The position numbers were made by a program, and so were the translations under genes. The notes under the pieces are model-generated. The model saw only the letters and a list, made by a program, of their open reading frames with translations. It did not search any database and was not told where the DNA came from. A stretch of 64,000 nucleotides of DNA from Camellia lanceoleosa (lineage: Eukaryota > Streptophyta > Magnoliopsida > Ericales > Theaceae). This document shows positions 49,881 to 61,239 of the stretch, piece after piece (position 1 is the first letter of the stretch; every line of letters begins with the position of its first letter). The stretch spans positions 47,201,932 to 47,265,931 of the forward strand of contig CM045760.1 of assembly GCA_025200525.1 (NCBI GenBank), written 5' to 3'.

Positions 49881-51398
49881 GACCATCTTGGAACCACCTT
49901 GGTTGACCTCCACCATCACCTAGGCATATTGGCCGAGATGTTATCACCTAGGCATCCGAGATCCTTAATCCTTGTACCTAGTGATCTTGTTCTGGGAGTG
50001 GAATGACCTAGACCGAGGTGTGGCACATCTAGGCCGAGGTGTGGCACAGCTTGGCCAAGTGTTATCCTTCCTAGCCGAGGTCATAGAGACCTTACTTGCC
50101 GAAGCCTATGTCCTTAGCCGAGATCATTGCTTGCCGGAGTTCCCTTGCCTTAGCTTGTTGCATACGCTTTGTCATAGTCATGTCTTGTCAATCTATCACC
50201 TTTTTTAGGAGAACCAACCAGTCGTTGCCACGTGTCCGAGCTGAGTGTTAAATCAGCCGGCAGAGGGAGAAACCTATCATTTGTTATACCCTTGTTTTTG
50301 AAGATGAGAGAGAAGCTCTAGGAAGAGGAAGAGGAGTTCTAGAGAGAGGTATATTTCCAAGCTTGATCCCTAGGGATCGAACCGTTAGATCTGTGTTCTA
50401 AGGTTAGATTCTTGATCTGCTCATGTTGTTCTTTATGATCATGTTATTGCATTGCATGATTGAATACGATTTGTAAGCCATGCATTGATTTAAAGTTCGA
50501 TTTTAGAAAGAGAAAGTGGTATTCATGTGTTCTTCAAGGAAAGTCATGTTTTGATCCAAGAGTTTGCACCAAGATCCATGTTTTCATGTTTGTTTTCATA
50601 TGATCTTCAAGTATGGGTACCCAGGTCCATGTTTTCGAACTCATAGCATGAAATCCCAGATTTTTGTAATAACAAGTTATGACTTTAGCATTCATGTTCT
50701 TCATGTTCTTCATGTTCATGTTCTTTAAGGAGGAAACCCAGATTTCCAGACTTCTTTTCCCTAGGTGTGATCACCGAGACCACTCTTGCCTAGATCACAC
50801 ACCTAGGCCAAGCATCGTATCTCACCTTGGCCTACCTTGCATGATCACTTGAACCTTAATCTATCTTGCATGCACACCTAGGCTAACCACTGCACACCTA
50901 AGCCGACATGGTACATCCTTGCCGGCACCTTGTAACACCTCGGCAGGCAGCTGCACGCCGAAGCCTAGGTAACCACACCTCGGCTAAGAGGTATGGGACC
51001 TCGGCCAAGACCTCCTGAGTTCACTCAGCTAGGTCATTTTTCCCTAGGTCATTTCCAGCATGTTTTCCCTAGATCATTTGCATGCATGTAAAGCTTGTTT
51101 TGAGAATGTGATTGCCATGTGATTGTAGGTCCTTGATCTTCGCTTTGAGCCTACACCCGAGAAGAACTATGTGAGTGGTATTTTTAATAAAGTTATGTTA
51201 TAAAGTTTTGTTAAAGCTTCACTTTGTTTTAGAAAAGTATTTGATCAAGCATGAATGATTATCTCTATGTTTATGTATCAAGTAAGCTTTGTTTTGATGA
51301 CATTCTTGGAAGCCTTTTGTGTTGCTAGGGGACTCAAGCCCTTGTAACGTAGGTCCCTTGTGCTGGAGGACTCTAAACTTTCGCAGCACCATTGTATT

Positions 51399-51576
51399 AA
51401 AAAGGGCTACGGGCCTAAGTAACACAAGTTTGTTAAAAAGGGCTATGGGCCTAAGTAACACAAGTTTGTTAAAAAGGGCTACGGGCCTAAGTAACACAAG
51501 TTTGTTAAAAAGGGCCACGGGCCTAAGTAACACAAGACTGTTAAAAAGGGCTACGGGCCTAAGTAACATAAGTAAG
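51399..51576 (+). repeat. 36-bp tandem array in e4, five copies
   Basis: The unit begins AAAAAGGGCTACGGGCCTAA and ends ACAAGTTTGTT. Spacing is exactly 36 bp from 51399 to 51543. Confidence 0.95.
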
Positions 51577-54500
51577 CAAGTTTTGTAAGATCAAGATTGA
51601 TGAATACGGTTCATCCCATGTTTTGATACAAGTTATATTATATATTGTTTTGACAAGAACCTCAGGAAATCATTCATTTAAAAACCTTTATTACTTGTAC
51701 CATTCACTGAGTTTCCGAGCTCACCCTCTCTATATATATATGTAGGTAACAAGCAAGAAGTCGGCTTCACCGAGATGTGTGTTTTGTGCCCGATGTTTTG
51801 TATGCATGTTAGGTCGGCATTGAGGATGTCGGCAACCATGAAGATCATGTTCTTGACTTGTATTTTATGCATTTTATTTATGTATTTTATTTATGTCGGC
51901 TTCAGAAGCCTTTTGTTAAGATGTAATACATATTTTGTTTTGTTGTGTGCAAGTTGTAAGACTTTAATTAAGATGTATGTCATTTCATTGGATCTACGCA
52001 CAGCTCTTATGGACTATTTAGATTTAAAATATTGCTTCCGCACATGTAAGCCCCATATATTATACTCTGATTGTGTGTGATCTTTGTAAGTTGGCCTTCG
52101 GTAATCTCGGATTACTGGCCATCACGGCACCATTCTACTAGGGGCGGTTTGGGGTCGTGACAGCTAATAACCGGAATAAGAACGCATAATGTTTTCAAAA
52201 CTAGATATCATGGTTAGTAGAGGCCGATCTTTGATCGGGCGAGCGGGGGTGCTCACGAAGTGACCTTCCCCAATCGTACCCAACTTCCCGAGCCAAGGTA
52301 ACTTTGGTGATGACGGACACGTGGCCTTAGGCACGAGTCAGGGTTTCCTAAATTTCCCAAAATAAAATATTTAGGTGGCGACTCTGTATCTGGCAAAGCA
52401 GTCCATGTTTGGCACTTCTTTCAAAAATCTGTTTTCTCAAAAACGATTTGTCGAATTTGGACTCTTTGGTTCAGATTAAGAACTGTGACAATTTGAGTCC
52501 AAACTGTAGTGAGCCCAAAATGAACAGAACGGGACTTCATCCCTCCCGGGGCGTTCGGGGACATCTACAGGTACGAGAGGGGAAGGTCCTGAAATGAGCA
52601 CCCCCGCTCGCTCGATCAAAAGATCGGCCTCTACTAAACATGATATGTTGTTTTTGTAAACACATGTGTTCTTATTTCAATTATTAATCTATCATTACTA
52701 AGTGATGCGCACAGCATACAAGTATAGACTAAATCACTCAATTTGGAACAAAACATCTCATGTTTGTTTTTCGAAAATGATTTGGAATTGCTACCCTTAA
52801 GTAGGCTAAAGCGCGGATTTGCCACCCTCAAGTGGGCTTAAAACATGATGATTTGCCATTTCATAAAGTGGGCTTAAAACTCACATTTTGATGAATTGTT
52901 CCAATTCAAGCAATCCAGCCTTCATCCACAGGCATTGAAGCAGTTTATCAATTAAGCAAATAGCCTCATGGCAAGCATGCTATCATGGCAGTCACTTACA
53001 CACATGCAAGGATGCTAAAGTGAAAACACTTACAGTGTACTCCAAGCCAAAACATAAAACTAGTTAGAAATCATGCATGATCCTAACTATGTTAGGATGT
53101 CTAATGCAACACATGCAAAATGCAACTAAATAGGCTCTGCTATCTAAGATGGCATATGAATGCGACAATTCGATACATGTATTCAAAAAAGTATTGAAAC
53201 ACGATGCAGTTTGAATGATGTGCCGAGCTCGGTGCATGCAATACAAATGAATGATGCACGCATGCAAGTATAAGGATGCTAATCCAAACATGTCCTAAAA
53301 CTAACCATCAAAAGCTGATAAGTAAAAGGAAGAAAGATGTGGGGTTGGAAGATATTCACACACACACGCACACTTATTACAACATTTGCCCTCTTGACGG
53401 AGGGTCCAAATGAAGAAGCTAAGCTAAGCTACTTATTACAAAACAACTAATTAACTAACTTAGCTAATTAATTATAAACTGAATTGAAACTAGCTATATT
53501 AAGCTAATTAGAATATTACAAAGATGAATTGAATTAGCTAAACACATTGACTAATTAATTATAGAAAATCGGCAAATTAACTAACTAAGTAAAGCAGTTA
53601 AAATGGCCTCGAGGGGAGGGAAACATGCATGCTTGGTTTGCTTCGCCCGGAAATGCATTGCTTTGCCATGAGTTGTCTCTATTTGCACTCGCGGTGACCT
53701 CAGAGCATCGAACACACTTTCAGGCTGCATCTGCCCCAAAACAAGAGCATTTTGGAAAATTTTGATGCAAGTGGCCGGCCAGCCACTTTAACTAGTCGGC
53801 AGGCTACCTCAACTGGCCGGCCGGCCACTTCAAGTGGTCGGTAGGCTAGTGCAAGTGGCCGGCCGGCCACTTCATTTTCCAGAATCTCAACTTTGCTGCA
53901 ACAGAGATCAACAAAGGCACAATATTGCATTTACAAGGAAATGTGTGTGCAACTACTCTCCTTATCATTTCTCAAGCTCAGAAGAGCGTAGTACTCGACT
54001 CTCAAGCCACCAATCACACATCTCAATGCATGATGGCCAAAGAGTCAAACTCCCACAATGTTAGTGAATGCACAAACAACACATAAGAGCCTCCACCTCT
54101 ATTATGCATGATCAAAAGGGTTGGCGACCAAGAAATGCAACACGTTTCATCACTTTGAGTATGAAACATGCCACATTTCTTATGTTTGGATTAACGTCTG
54201 ATCCAAACACAATGTAATGCAAACAAGATGCTTATCTTTCAATGCTAAAGTGGCATGCACAAGACTCTAAGACCACGGCCTTATCATGAGTGATCAAAGG
54301 CAATGGAGACAAAGGGGATTGGCTCACTTTCATCACTTTGAGTATGAAGTGGACCAATCCACTTTGTCTTCAACTTAACGTCAGGTTGAACACGATGCAA
54401 TGCAAACAACATATGTAATGCATTCTCAAATGCCAAATACGTTAAGCTAGTAAAGAGCATCACTCAAGATGTATGCATTATCAATCTCAAATGACTAAAC

Positions 54501-56248
54501 CAGCCATGGATAGGGCTAAACCATGCCAAAATAATAGTCCAAACATGCTGAGGTAGAAGCTCAAAAGGCCAAGAGAACATACATACATGCTAGCCTCTAA
54601 GCAAAGCATAGTACACAGCCCTCAAAAGCAATGAAGAAGTGAAGTATATCAGAGTGTGACTACACTATATGCACTAAAATTACATGTTAAATGGTGCCAC
54701 ACCATGCAAACATCACATACACAACATGTCAAAGGCCCCAAAACTCAAAGCTAGTCAAGGCCCTTTACACTACAACCATACTAAGAAATGCTCAAATGAC
54801 CTTAACCATTCAAAACAAACCTAAGGCAGGTCAAAATAGTAGCAAAAACATACTAGACTCGCAGCATAGATGGCAAGAAAAGTATGCTCATGTATGAGCT
54901 CAAAAACAAGGCATAAAGGCACAACTCTTAAACACAATGAAAGAGCGATAAACATGAGAGTATGACAGAAGTTTATGCTCTGAAATTACATGAGAAGTGA
55001 TGCCATATCATGCACACATCACAAATAAGGCATGCTAAAGGGTCTCAAAACTCAAGACTAGTGAAGCCAACTATGCCATAGCTATGCAAAGCAAGCCCCA
55101 AGAGGCCAAGACCACTCAAAACAGTCCTAAAGCATGCTAAAACAAAGCCAAAAACATGATGGAGTGGAGCCAAAGCAAGCTAGAATGGTAAGCCAAATCA
55201 CCAAGTACACTAGGTTAATGAGCATGATTGCACTACAAGTGCAAAAACCAAACAAGAGGTGACCCAACCAACCAAAATCAGAGTTATGGCATGTTAAATA
55301 ATGGCCAAAAACATGCTGGAGTTGAGCCAAAACATGCTAGAATAATAGGCTAAGACATGAAGCATGATAGGCTAGCAAGTAGGATTACACTACAAGGGTA
55401 TGAAGCATGCAAGAGGTGACTCAAACAAGCCAAAATAGAGTTACAACATGCCAAAATAACACCAAAAACATGCTTTCACTAAGCTAATTCCAGCCACAAA
55501 AGCATGCTACTTTGCAAAGCTAACAAGTAGGATTACACTACAAGTGCAAGGAGCATGCAACCAATGACCAAATCAACCAAAAATAGAGTTATTGCAGGGC
55601 TAAAAAGTCACAAAAACATGCTCAAACTAAGCTTCAAGAAGGGAGAAATACATGCTCATTTGGTAGGCCAACAACACATGCTAACAAGACAAGATGAGGG
55701 GGGACCACCCCCTCCTATTTGGGACCTCAAAATCACCTTTCCACCACTGAAATTCCTTCGGAATTCAGTGGTTAAAAGGCCAAGAAAAGGTGATCTCCAA
55801 GGCCTTAAGAGATAGCACAAAGCAAAGCAAAATAAGCCACCAAAGGGGGTAGACCACCCCTAACTCAAACAAGGCTTTAAACAACCATTTTTAACACTCA
55901 AAAAAAGATTTTTGTAGTTAACAACCAAGCCTAAAACAGCATGCAAAGGTGGCTAAGAGAGTATACAAAAACAAGCTTAAAAGGGGAAAAGGCTTAACCT
56001 TAAAGAACAGCAACAAAACCAGCAACTTCTCAGCCAAAACTAACTTTTGAAGCTCCCACAAGACCCTCGAGCACCTCAGCAACAAGGTAGGAGTGTTTGG
56101 CTAAGAGGTTGTGTGCAAAAATGTGAAGAAAACTCACTTTCAAGCACTATAGAGCATAATATAGAGAAAGAGGGAGAGAATTCTAGAGAGAGAGCCAAAA
56201 TTTGCTTCTCAAAATTTTGAACCCCTCTAAAGGGGGAGGGAGCTCCCC

Positions 56249-56256
56249 TTATATAA
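56249..56256 (-). promoter_or_regulatory. TATA box of e2 LTR
   Basis: TTATATAA lies 430 bp from the LTR start on the minus strand. GGCCGGCC-type motifs are just upstream of it (56375-56460). Confidence 0.5.
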
Positions 56257-56684
56257 GCAATGCAAGCAAAAGCTTCTTGATAAGCTTGAAACTTGCCTCC
56301 ATCCCTCCATATTCAGTGAGCCATAGCTGGCCCAAAAGATCTGAAAATATCTAAAAAGGAGAAAAAGTGGCTACCGGCCAGTTAAGGTGGCCGGCCAAGC
56401 ACTTCCACTAGCTGGCCGGCCACTTGAAGTGGCCTACAAGAGGGAAAAGTGGCCGACAAATGCCAAAAGTGGCTGGCAAGGCCTCATTCTTCCCAAGGCA
56501 AGAGGCAACAAGGTTTGGCCCAAAAACCAAGGCCAAAACACAAAAGGGGTAAGAGGCTCAAAGACAAGGCACCTAGTCAAGACCTTCGGGCGCTCAAAAC
56601 AAGCACAAATATGCGCAATCATCGTGTGCACAAACCATGACATCTGAGTCTTAAGGTTGGTCAAAAATGGGTGTCTATAGGTAG

Positions 56685-57344
56685 GCTAGCCCGTTGGCTG
56701 CTTCTTCTCTCTGAATTTGATTTGAAATACGTAAATCGCAAGTCTATTAAGGGGAGAGCTGTAGCAGAATTTTTGGAGGATCACCCAGTGGAAGGGGACA
56801 AAGCAGTAGAGCAACTATTTCCGGATGAGGCCATTCTGCAAGTCGAAGAAGAAACTTGGACGATGTACTTTGACGGAGCGTCTAATCAGTATGGTTATGG
56901 GATAGGGGTGTTGCTGATAGCACCCAATAATTCCCATATGCCTTTAGCCTTCAAACTCCGATTTAAAGTATCCAACAACGAAGTAGAATATGAGGCATGT
57001 ATCGCTGGCTTGGAAGCTGCCCTGGAACTAGGTGCAAAAAGGTTGGACGTCATCGGGGACTCAAACCTAGTTGTGTCTCGAGCGAAAGTAGACTGGAAGG
57101 TCAAAGAAGAAATAATGAAAATTTATCACCAAACCCTAGATGCTCTGATTCATAGGTTTGAGAAGTTAACCTTCACGCATCTGTTAAGAGAGAACAACAG
57201 GTTCGCTGACACCTTATCAACTCTATCTTCTATGATAGACATCCTTTTTGGAGTCCGGATGCGTCCAATCATTATTGAACAGAGATATGTGCCGGCCTAT
57301 GAGTTGATTGCCGCAATTAATGAAGTACAAGATCAGAAACCCTA
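56685..57344 (+). pseudogene. Host-element archaeal-type RNase H
   Basis: The frame resumes from 44804 after e2 with RLARWLLLLSEFDLKYV. It then shows a second, archaeal-type RNase H, the mark of Tat/Ogre elements: WTMYFDGASN (D), EYEACIAGLEAALELG (E), VIGDSNLVVSRA (D) and NNRFADTLSTL (D). The four acidic residues are all present. The domain removes the RNA primer during replication. The frame ends at TAG (57343), where the usual linker to integrase begins. Since the normal RNase H appears deleted upstream, this may be the only one left. Confidence 0.9.
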
Positions 57345-58383
57345 GTATTATGATGTTTGGAACTTCCTAGAAAATGAGGCTTATCCATTAGGGGCAAATG
57401 CCAAAGATAATAGGGCAATACGGCGAATGGCTGCTCAGTTTATCATCTGCAGGGGTAAGTTGTACAAATAAGGCCATCTGGGAATGAACAAGCTGTGTGT
57501 TGATGTAAAAGAATCGAAAGTCTTAATAGAGGTCATCCACAGAGGAGAGTGCGGATCGCACATGAATGGAATGATGCTAGCCCGGAAGATTGTATCGGTT
57601 TTGTTCAGCGATGCCACAAACGCCAAATTCATGCAAATCGCATGAATATCCCGTCGTCAATGCTATACAACATGACTTCACCATGGCCATTTTCAGTCTG
57701 GGGAATTGATGTTATTGGGGCAGTTACACCGAAAGGCTCGAATGGGCATGAGTATATCCTGGTGGCAATAGACTACTTTATAAAGTGGGTCGAGGCCCAA
57801 TCCTATGCAGTGCTAAAAGCGTCGCACGTACCCAAGTTCATCAAGAATAATATCATTTGTCGTTACGGGGTTCCGAATGAGATCATCTCAGACAATGGTT
57901 CCCACTATAAGGGAGAAGTGATTGACTTGTGGAGAAATACAACGTGGCATTTCACAAGTCGTCTACATATCGGCTGCAAACCAACGGAGCTGTCGAGGCC
58001 GCTAACAAGAACATCAAGCACATTCTACAGAAGATGGTGGAAACCTACAAGGACTGGCCAGACAAATTGTTGTTTGCTCTCTGGGCTACAGGACTTCAAT
58101 TCGAACATCCACTGGGGCAACTCCGTATTCTCTGGTTTATGGGATGGAAGCTGTTCTGCCAATTGAAATTGAGGTACCGTCGCTGCAGGTTATGGCCGAG
58201 TGCCAGATAGCAGAAGTGGATTGGCAGCGAAACAGGTTCGAGGAGCTAATGTTATTCGATGAGAGGAGGCTGAAAGCACTATACCATGTTCAAGGATATC
58301 AACGTAGGATTGCCAGGGCTTTTAACAAGAAAGTTAAGTCCAGGAATCTTAAGGAAGGGGATTTAGTGCTCAAAGACAACTGA
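57345..58383 (+). pseudogene. Host-element integrase
   Basis: Integrase inserts the cDNA. The zinc-binding part (57480-57600) keeps EVIHRGECGSHMNGMMLARKI, but the stretch with GYYW is lost in a small deletion. The core has WGIDVIGAVTPKGSNGHEYI (first D) and IISDNGSHY (second D) at 57700-57910. The catalytic Glu lies in the overlapping frame (57929-58210) within TNGAVEAANKNIKHILQKM. The C-terminal part (58144-58383) has RRLKALYHVQGYQRRIARAF and KEGDLVLKDN. At least two frameshifts split it. Confidence 0.87.
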
Positions 58384-59519
58384 GCTCCCATCCATGACCC
58401 TAGGGGCAAGTTCAGACCCAATTAGATTGGTTCTTACATCATCAAATCTATTTGGTCGGGTGGAGCTATCATTATTATAGACCTAGATGGCCTTGAATTC
58501 TCCCAACCAATCAACATGGACAAGTTGAAGAAATAGTATCCTTGAGAGGCTCGTTGGGCCGAAAATCCGAAAGGGCGACCTAGGAAAAAGTTAGAGAACA
58601 AAAAAATTGGAAATAAGAAAAGCTGAGGGCGCAAGGTTGAAAACCCAGAAAGGGCGGCCTTGGCAAAAGTTAGAGCGCAAAAAGAGAGTGTTAATACCCA
58701 AGTGAACCTAAACCGAACTACGTAAGGCTTGATTCCCATCTTCGGGATACGTAGGCAACTTCATCCTGAAGTCCAGCCATAAACACCTCCAAATCAACTA
58801 TGTCCATAAGATTGTTCTAGTCATCTTTGTCTTTTCTACGTCCAAGAGTTCGGTTGAGAATCTTCACTATGAGAGCTGGTTACAGTGCAGTACTATTTAG
58901 ACAAGGGACAACTTTTCATTTGCTGGATTCCGGGTTGTACTTCTCAAGGATAGATTCCGGATGTATCCAGTTGTGATCCTGATCGAAAATGGTTTTGAAA
59001 AGTTTTAATAAAAGTTGATTTTGTTCAAATTAATCTTTTTACAACTTAGACCATTTTTGGACCGAATGGAAAATTTTTAGTGCCCACAACTTCAATTTCA
59101 TTGATTTCAAACACAGAGTTCTGCAACTCTCAATGCAAATCAAAGTTGCATTTTATTACATTCAAAAGGAAAAATTGAAAGTACAGATCAAAGCAATAAA
59201 CTTGGGGCATCGATGAGTCAAGTGTTCATGCGTCCCCTGCCAAAGCTTGTGGAAGCTTCAAATGTTAAAGTAGGCCTAATTTGCGCTTCATCTTCAAGCC
59301 AAGCTATGCATTCGCAAGAAAGGGCACAACTAAATTTGGAGCGGGAGCTAGAAGTTCTCTTGTCCTCCATGCAGTGGGATATCGAGCTAGTTGTGAACCT
59401 CAGATTGGAAATGGAGCCGGTACTTTACTTCCTCTTCTGGGCAAGTCTGGTCATATCCGAACTGACGCCTGAATCGGAATGAAAAGTAGAAGACACAGTG
59501 TGTCAAGCCAATCAACTAA
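58384..59519 (+). other. Host-element sequence after integrase
   Basis: This is likely untranslated. It has CAAGGTTGAAAACCC and TACGTAAGGCTTGATTCCC, also found in reversed form in e1 (26960-27300). An open stretch at 59213-59482 (89 codons) has no known homology, but an e1 stretch (26100-26340, minus) is faintly like it near LEMEPVLYFLFW. Confidence 0.5.
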
Positions 59520-60590
59520 ATGCCAGGTTGCTGAGCCATGCTGTAGCTTATCTTAGGCAGATCAAACCAGGGGCAATGCCAAGCAATGTCGATAGCAGAC
59601 CTGTTGCACATCTAGTGGCACCACCATCCCTCGTTCGGGAAATCAACTAGCCGTTGGCAAAAGAAATAGCCGCGTGCTGAATATGCAGGGCAAGAGTCCA
59701 CTACTTTCAACCTGTCCATGAGCCATATCTGGGGAGGGATGAAAAATAAGAGAGATTAAATAATAGAGAGATGTGCATTGAGTGGAAAAAGTGAGAAAGG
59801 GTTTTAGAGAAAAACAGAGCCTGGGGGCCGAGTAATGTGAGAAATACATGTGAGACAGGGTGGGAAACAATAACTGCAAAAGTAGTGGGCTTCCTGCAAA
59901 TTTGGTTGTTTCTCGTCGGTGGAAGGCGTCTAAGCCTATCAAAGTCTCGGCTAGTGTCAAGCCAATGCAGCTCTTGCCCTCTTTCAAGCCTTGGGCTACT
60001 TCAATCAAGCGAATGCTAGACCCTCCGAAGCCAAGGGCAAGAAGAAAATGAGCCAACATACACAAGCAGAGGGCACGCTGTCGAAAGCTTTGCCAAAGAC
60101 GGTCACCGCGGTCACCGGCATCGAAAAATCGGTGAATCAGACTGGGAATATCCAGCTTCCCGTTGTGAACTAAAGATTGAACATCGTGTAAAGTGAGCCT
60201 ACACATCCGTCCTAAAGCCTAGATGTGACTAAAACGGGACTGGAGCAGGATTTCCTCGTCACACCGGGATTCCATCAGAACTTGGAATTCTTCAATTGTA
60301 GGACATATCTCTTGTCCTCCAAAGCTAAAAACATGTGTAATCGGGTTCCAACATCTAGCCGCGGCGTGAAGGAACAGAAAATACAGCGGGGTACGACTCA
60401 GCGGGAATAGTGCATTTATCCCGAAACCCCGAAAATTCACTTTTTCTGAGCCATCTAGAGTTGCAATCCAATTTGAGAGTTTTTCGGTGAAGAATGGCTC
60501 CATTTGTGGCAAAAACAAAGCTGAAATGAAAAAACTACGAAGTCCCAATTTTTGTAGAAGACAAGGTGTTGAGTGGAAGACAGGTGGCAA
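59520..60590 (-). pseudogene. Antisense DUF7745-like gene with one intron
   Basis: It reads opposite to the host element. The start is at 60590 or at MEPFFTEKLSNW (about 60500). It has INALFPLSRTPLYFLFLHAA, WNPITHVFSFGGQEICP, EEFQVLME, LHNGKLDIPSL-type and CRLTLHDVQSL segments, then RALCLCMLAHFLLALGFGG and SCIGLTLAETLIGLDAFHRR. I recognise these as the DUF7745 family (function unknown) found in plant retroelements. One in-frame TAG (60219) breaks it. After GSPLLLQ an intron follows (donor one base short), with acceptor CCCCAG at 59729 and IWLMDRLKV next, then CPWFDLP near 59570. The reading then meets a stop (WCH*). Intron phase and family name are from memory. Confidence 0.7.
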
Positions 60591-61239
60591 CAGTCTGGAG
60601 GTTCCCTACACTAATGGCCGACCGGCCAGTGTTGGTGACCGACCAGCCACTTTTGTAGCTGATCGGCCAGTGCTACTGGCTGACAACTGCTTTTGGTGGC
60701 AGACAACCTCTGCTTATAGCCGACATAATTCCTATGGCTTTCCTATGTGTTGGGAATGCTGAAAACCTATGTTTTGTTCTACTCTTGGTGCACTTTGCCG
60801 CCTTGTTTTAGGAGTTTTGTTTAGTTGCTTTTTATGTTGTTTCACTTTGTTTATCGAGTTGTTTTGTTGTTGCTTATCGAGTTGTATTGATGTTGTTTTG
60901 CTTATCGAGTTGTTTGTTTTGTTTATAGAGTTGTTGCATTAGTTGTTCATTGAGTTGTTTTACTGTGCTTGTTATGTGTTGGTCGGTTCATTACCTGATT
61001 AAGAAATGGCCAATGCAACATACAAAGCTCAATTTCCATCAATCCCGTTTTTGTGTAAAATGGTGCAATGCGATGCTCAAAATGTAAAACACAACATGTT
61101 TCATCAAAAGCTGATTTTTCATTCCAATCATGGTTTCTTTTTATAAAATGGTACAAGTTTTTAAGAAAATAAAACTATACAATGTGCTAACACTAGCAGC
61201 AAAAAGAAACTAAGCAAAAACATCTAAATCAGTGCCATC
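60591..61239. other. Spacer between the antisense genes
   Basis: 60613-60695 is a GGCCGACCGGCCAG-type cluster like those in the LTRs, just upstream of the antisense gene. 60848-60960 is a tandem array of about five TTATCGAGTTGTTTTG-like units. No gene is recognised. Confidence 0.6.

Larger units (their letters stand above)
49480..52162 (+). mobile_element. Element e4: solo LTR of another family (2683 bp)
   Basis: It begins TGTAAGGACCCAC and ends GGGGTCGTGACA, with TSD GCTAA at 49475-49479 and 52163-52167. Removing it joins the e3 sequence (AGGCTAA|TAACCGGAATAAG) to match 18065-18090 of the host LTR. No coding is present. It holds two tandem arrays. It begins like X (TGTAA..CC), so it may be from that family. 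Confidence 0.85.
45141..52569 (+). mobile_element. Element e3: solo LTR (about 4.7 kb) containing e4
   Basis: It begins TGTAGACACCCC and ends GGACATCTACA, with TSD GGTAC (45136-45140 and 52570-52574). Its right end carries the conserved LTR end block (ATATTTAGGTGGCGACTC). TATA box at 46261. Without e4 it is about 4.75 kb. It has no internal coding. Near 46512 there is a run of 16 C. Confidence 0.88.
44810..56679 (-). mobile_element. Element e2: solo LTR (about 4.4 kb) with nested insertions
   Basis: Left end TGTAGACCACCC, right end GGGTGTCTATA, TSD GGTAG at 44805-44809 and 56680-56684. Reading on the minus strand, one LTR starts at 56679 (TATAGACACCC, the normal TG changed to TA) and ends at 44810. 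Without e3 it is about 4.4 kb, the size of one LTR. No internal coding is seen, so this is a solo LTR formed by recombination. TATA box at 56249-56256. It interrupts the host polyprotein inside LTGRLARW; removal restores the frame. Confidence 0.88.

Noticed and set aside
51219..51588. Repetitive proteins on both strands (LLRPVALFN and LLKRATGLSN units)
   Set aside because: Translation of the 36-bp tandem array in solo LTR e4; no gene context.
45141..52569. e3 as a complete LTR element
   Set aside because: Only one LTR start and one LTR end are present, with no internal region, so a solo LTR is simpler.
59213..59482. 89-codon sense open frame after integrase
   Set aside because: Lies just beyond the 3' end of the antisense DUF7745-like gene and has no clear homolog; only faint likeness to an e1 stretch.
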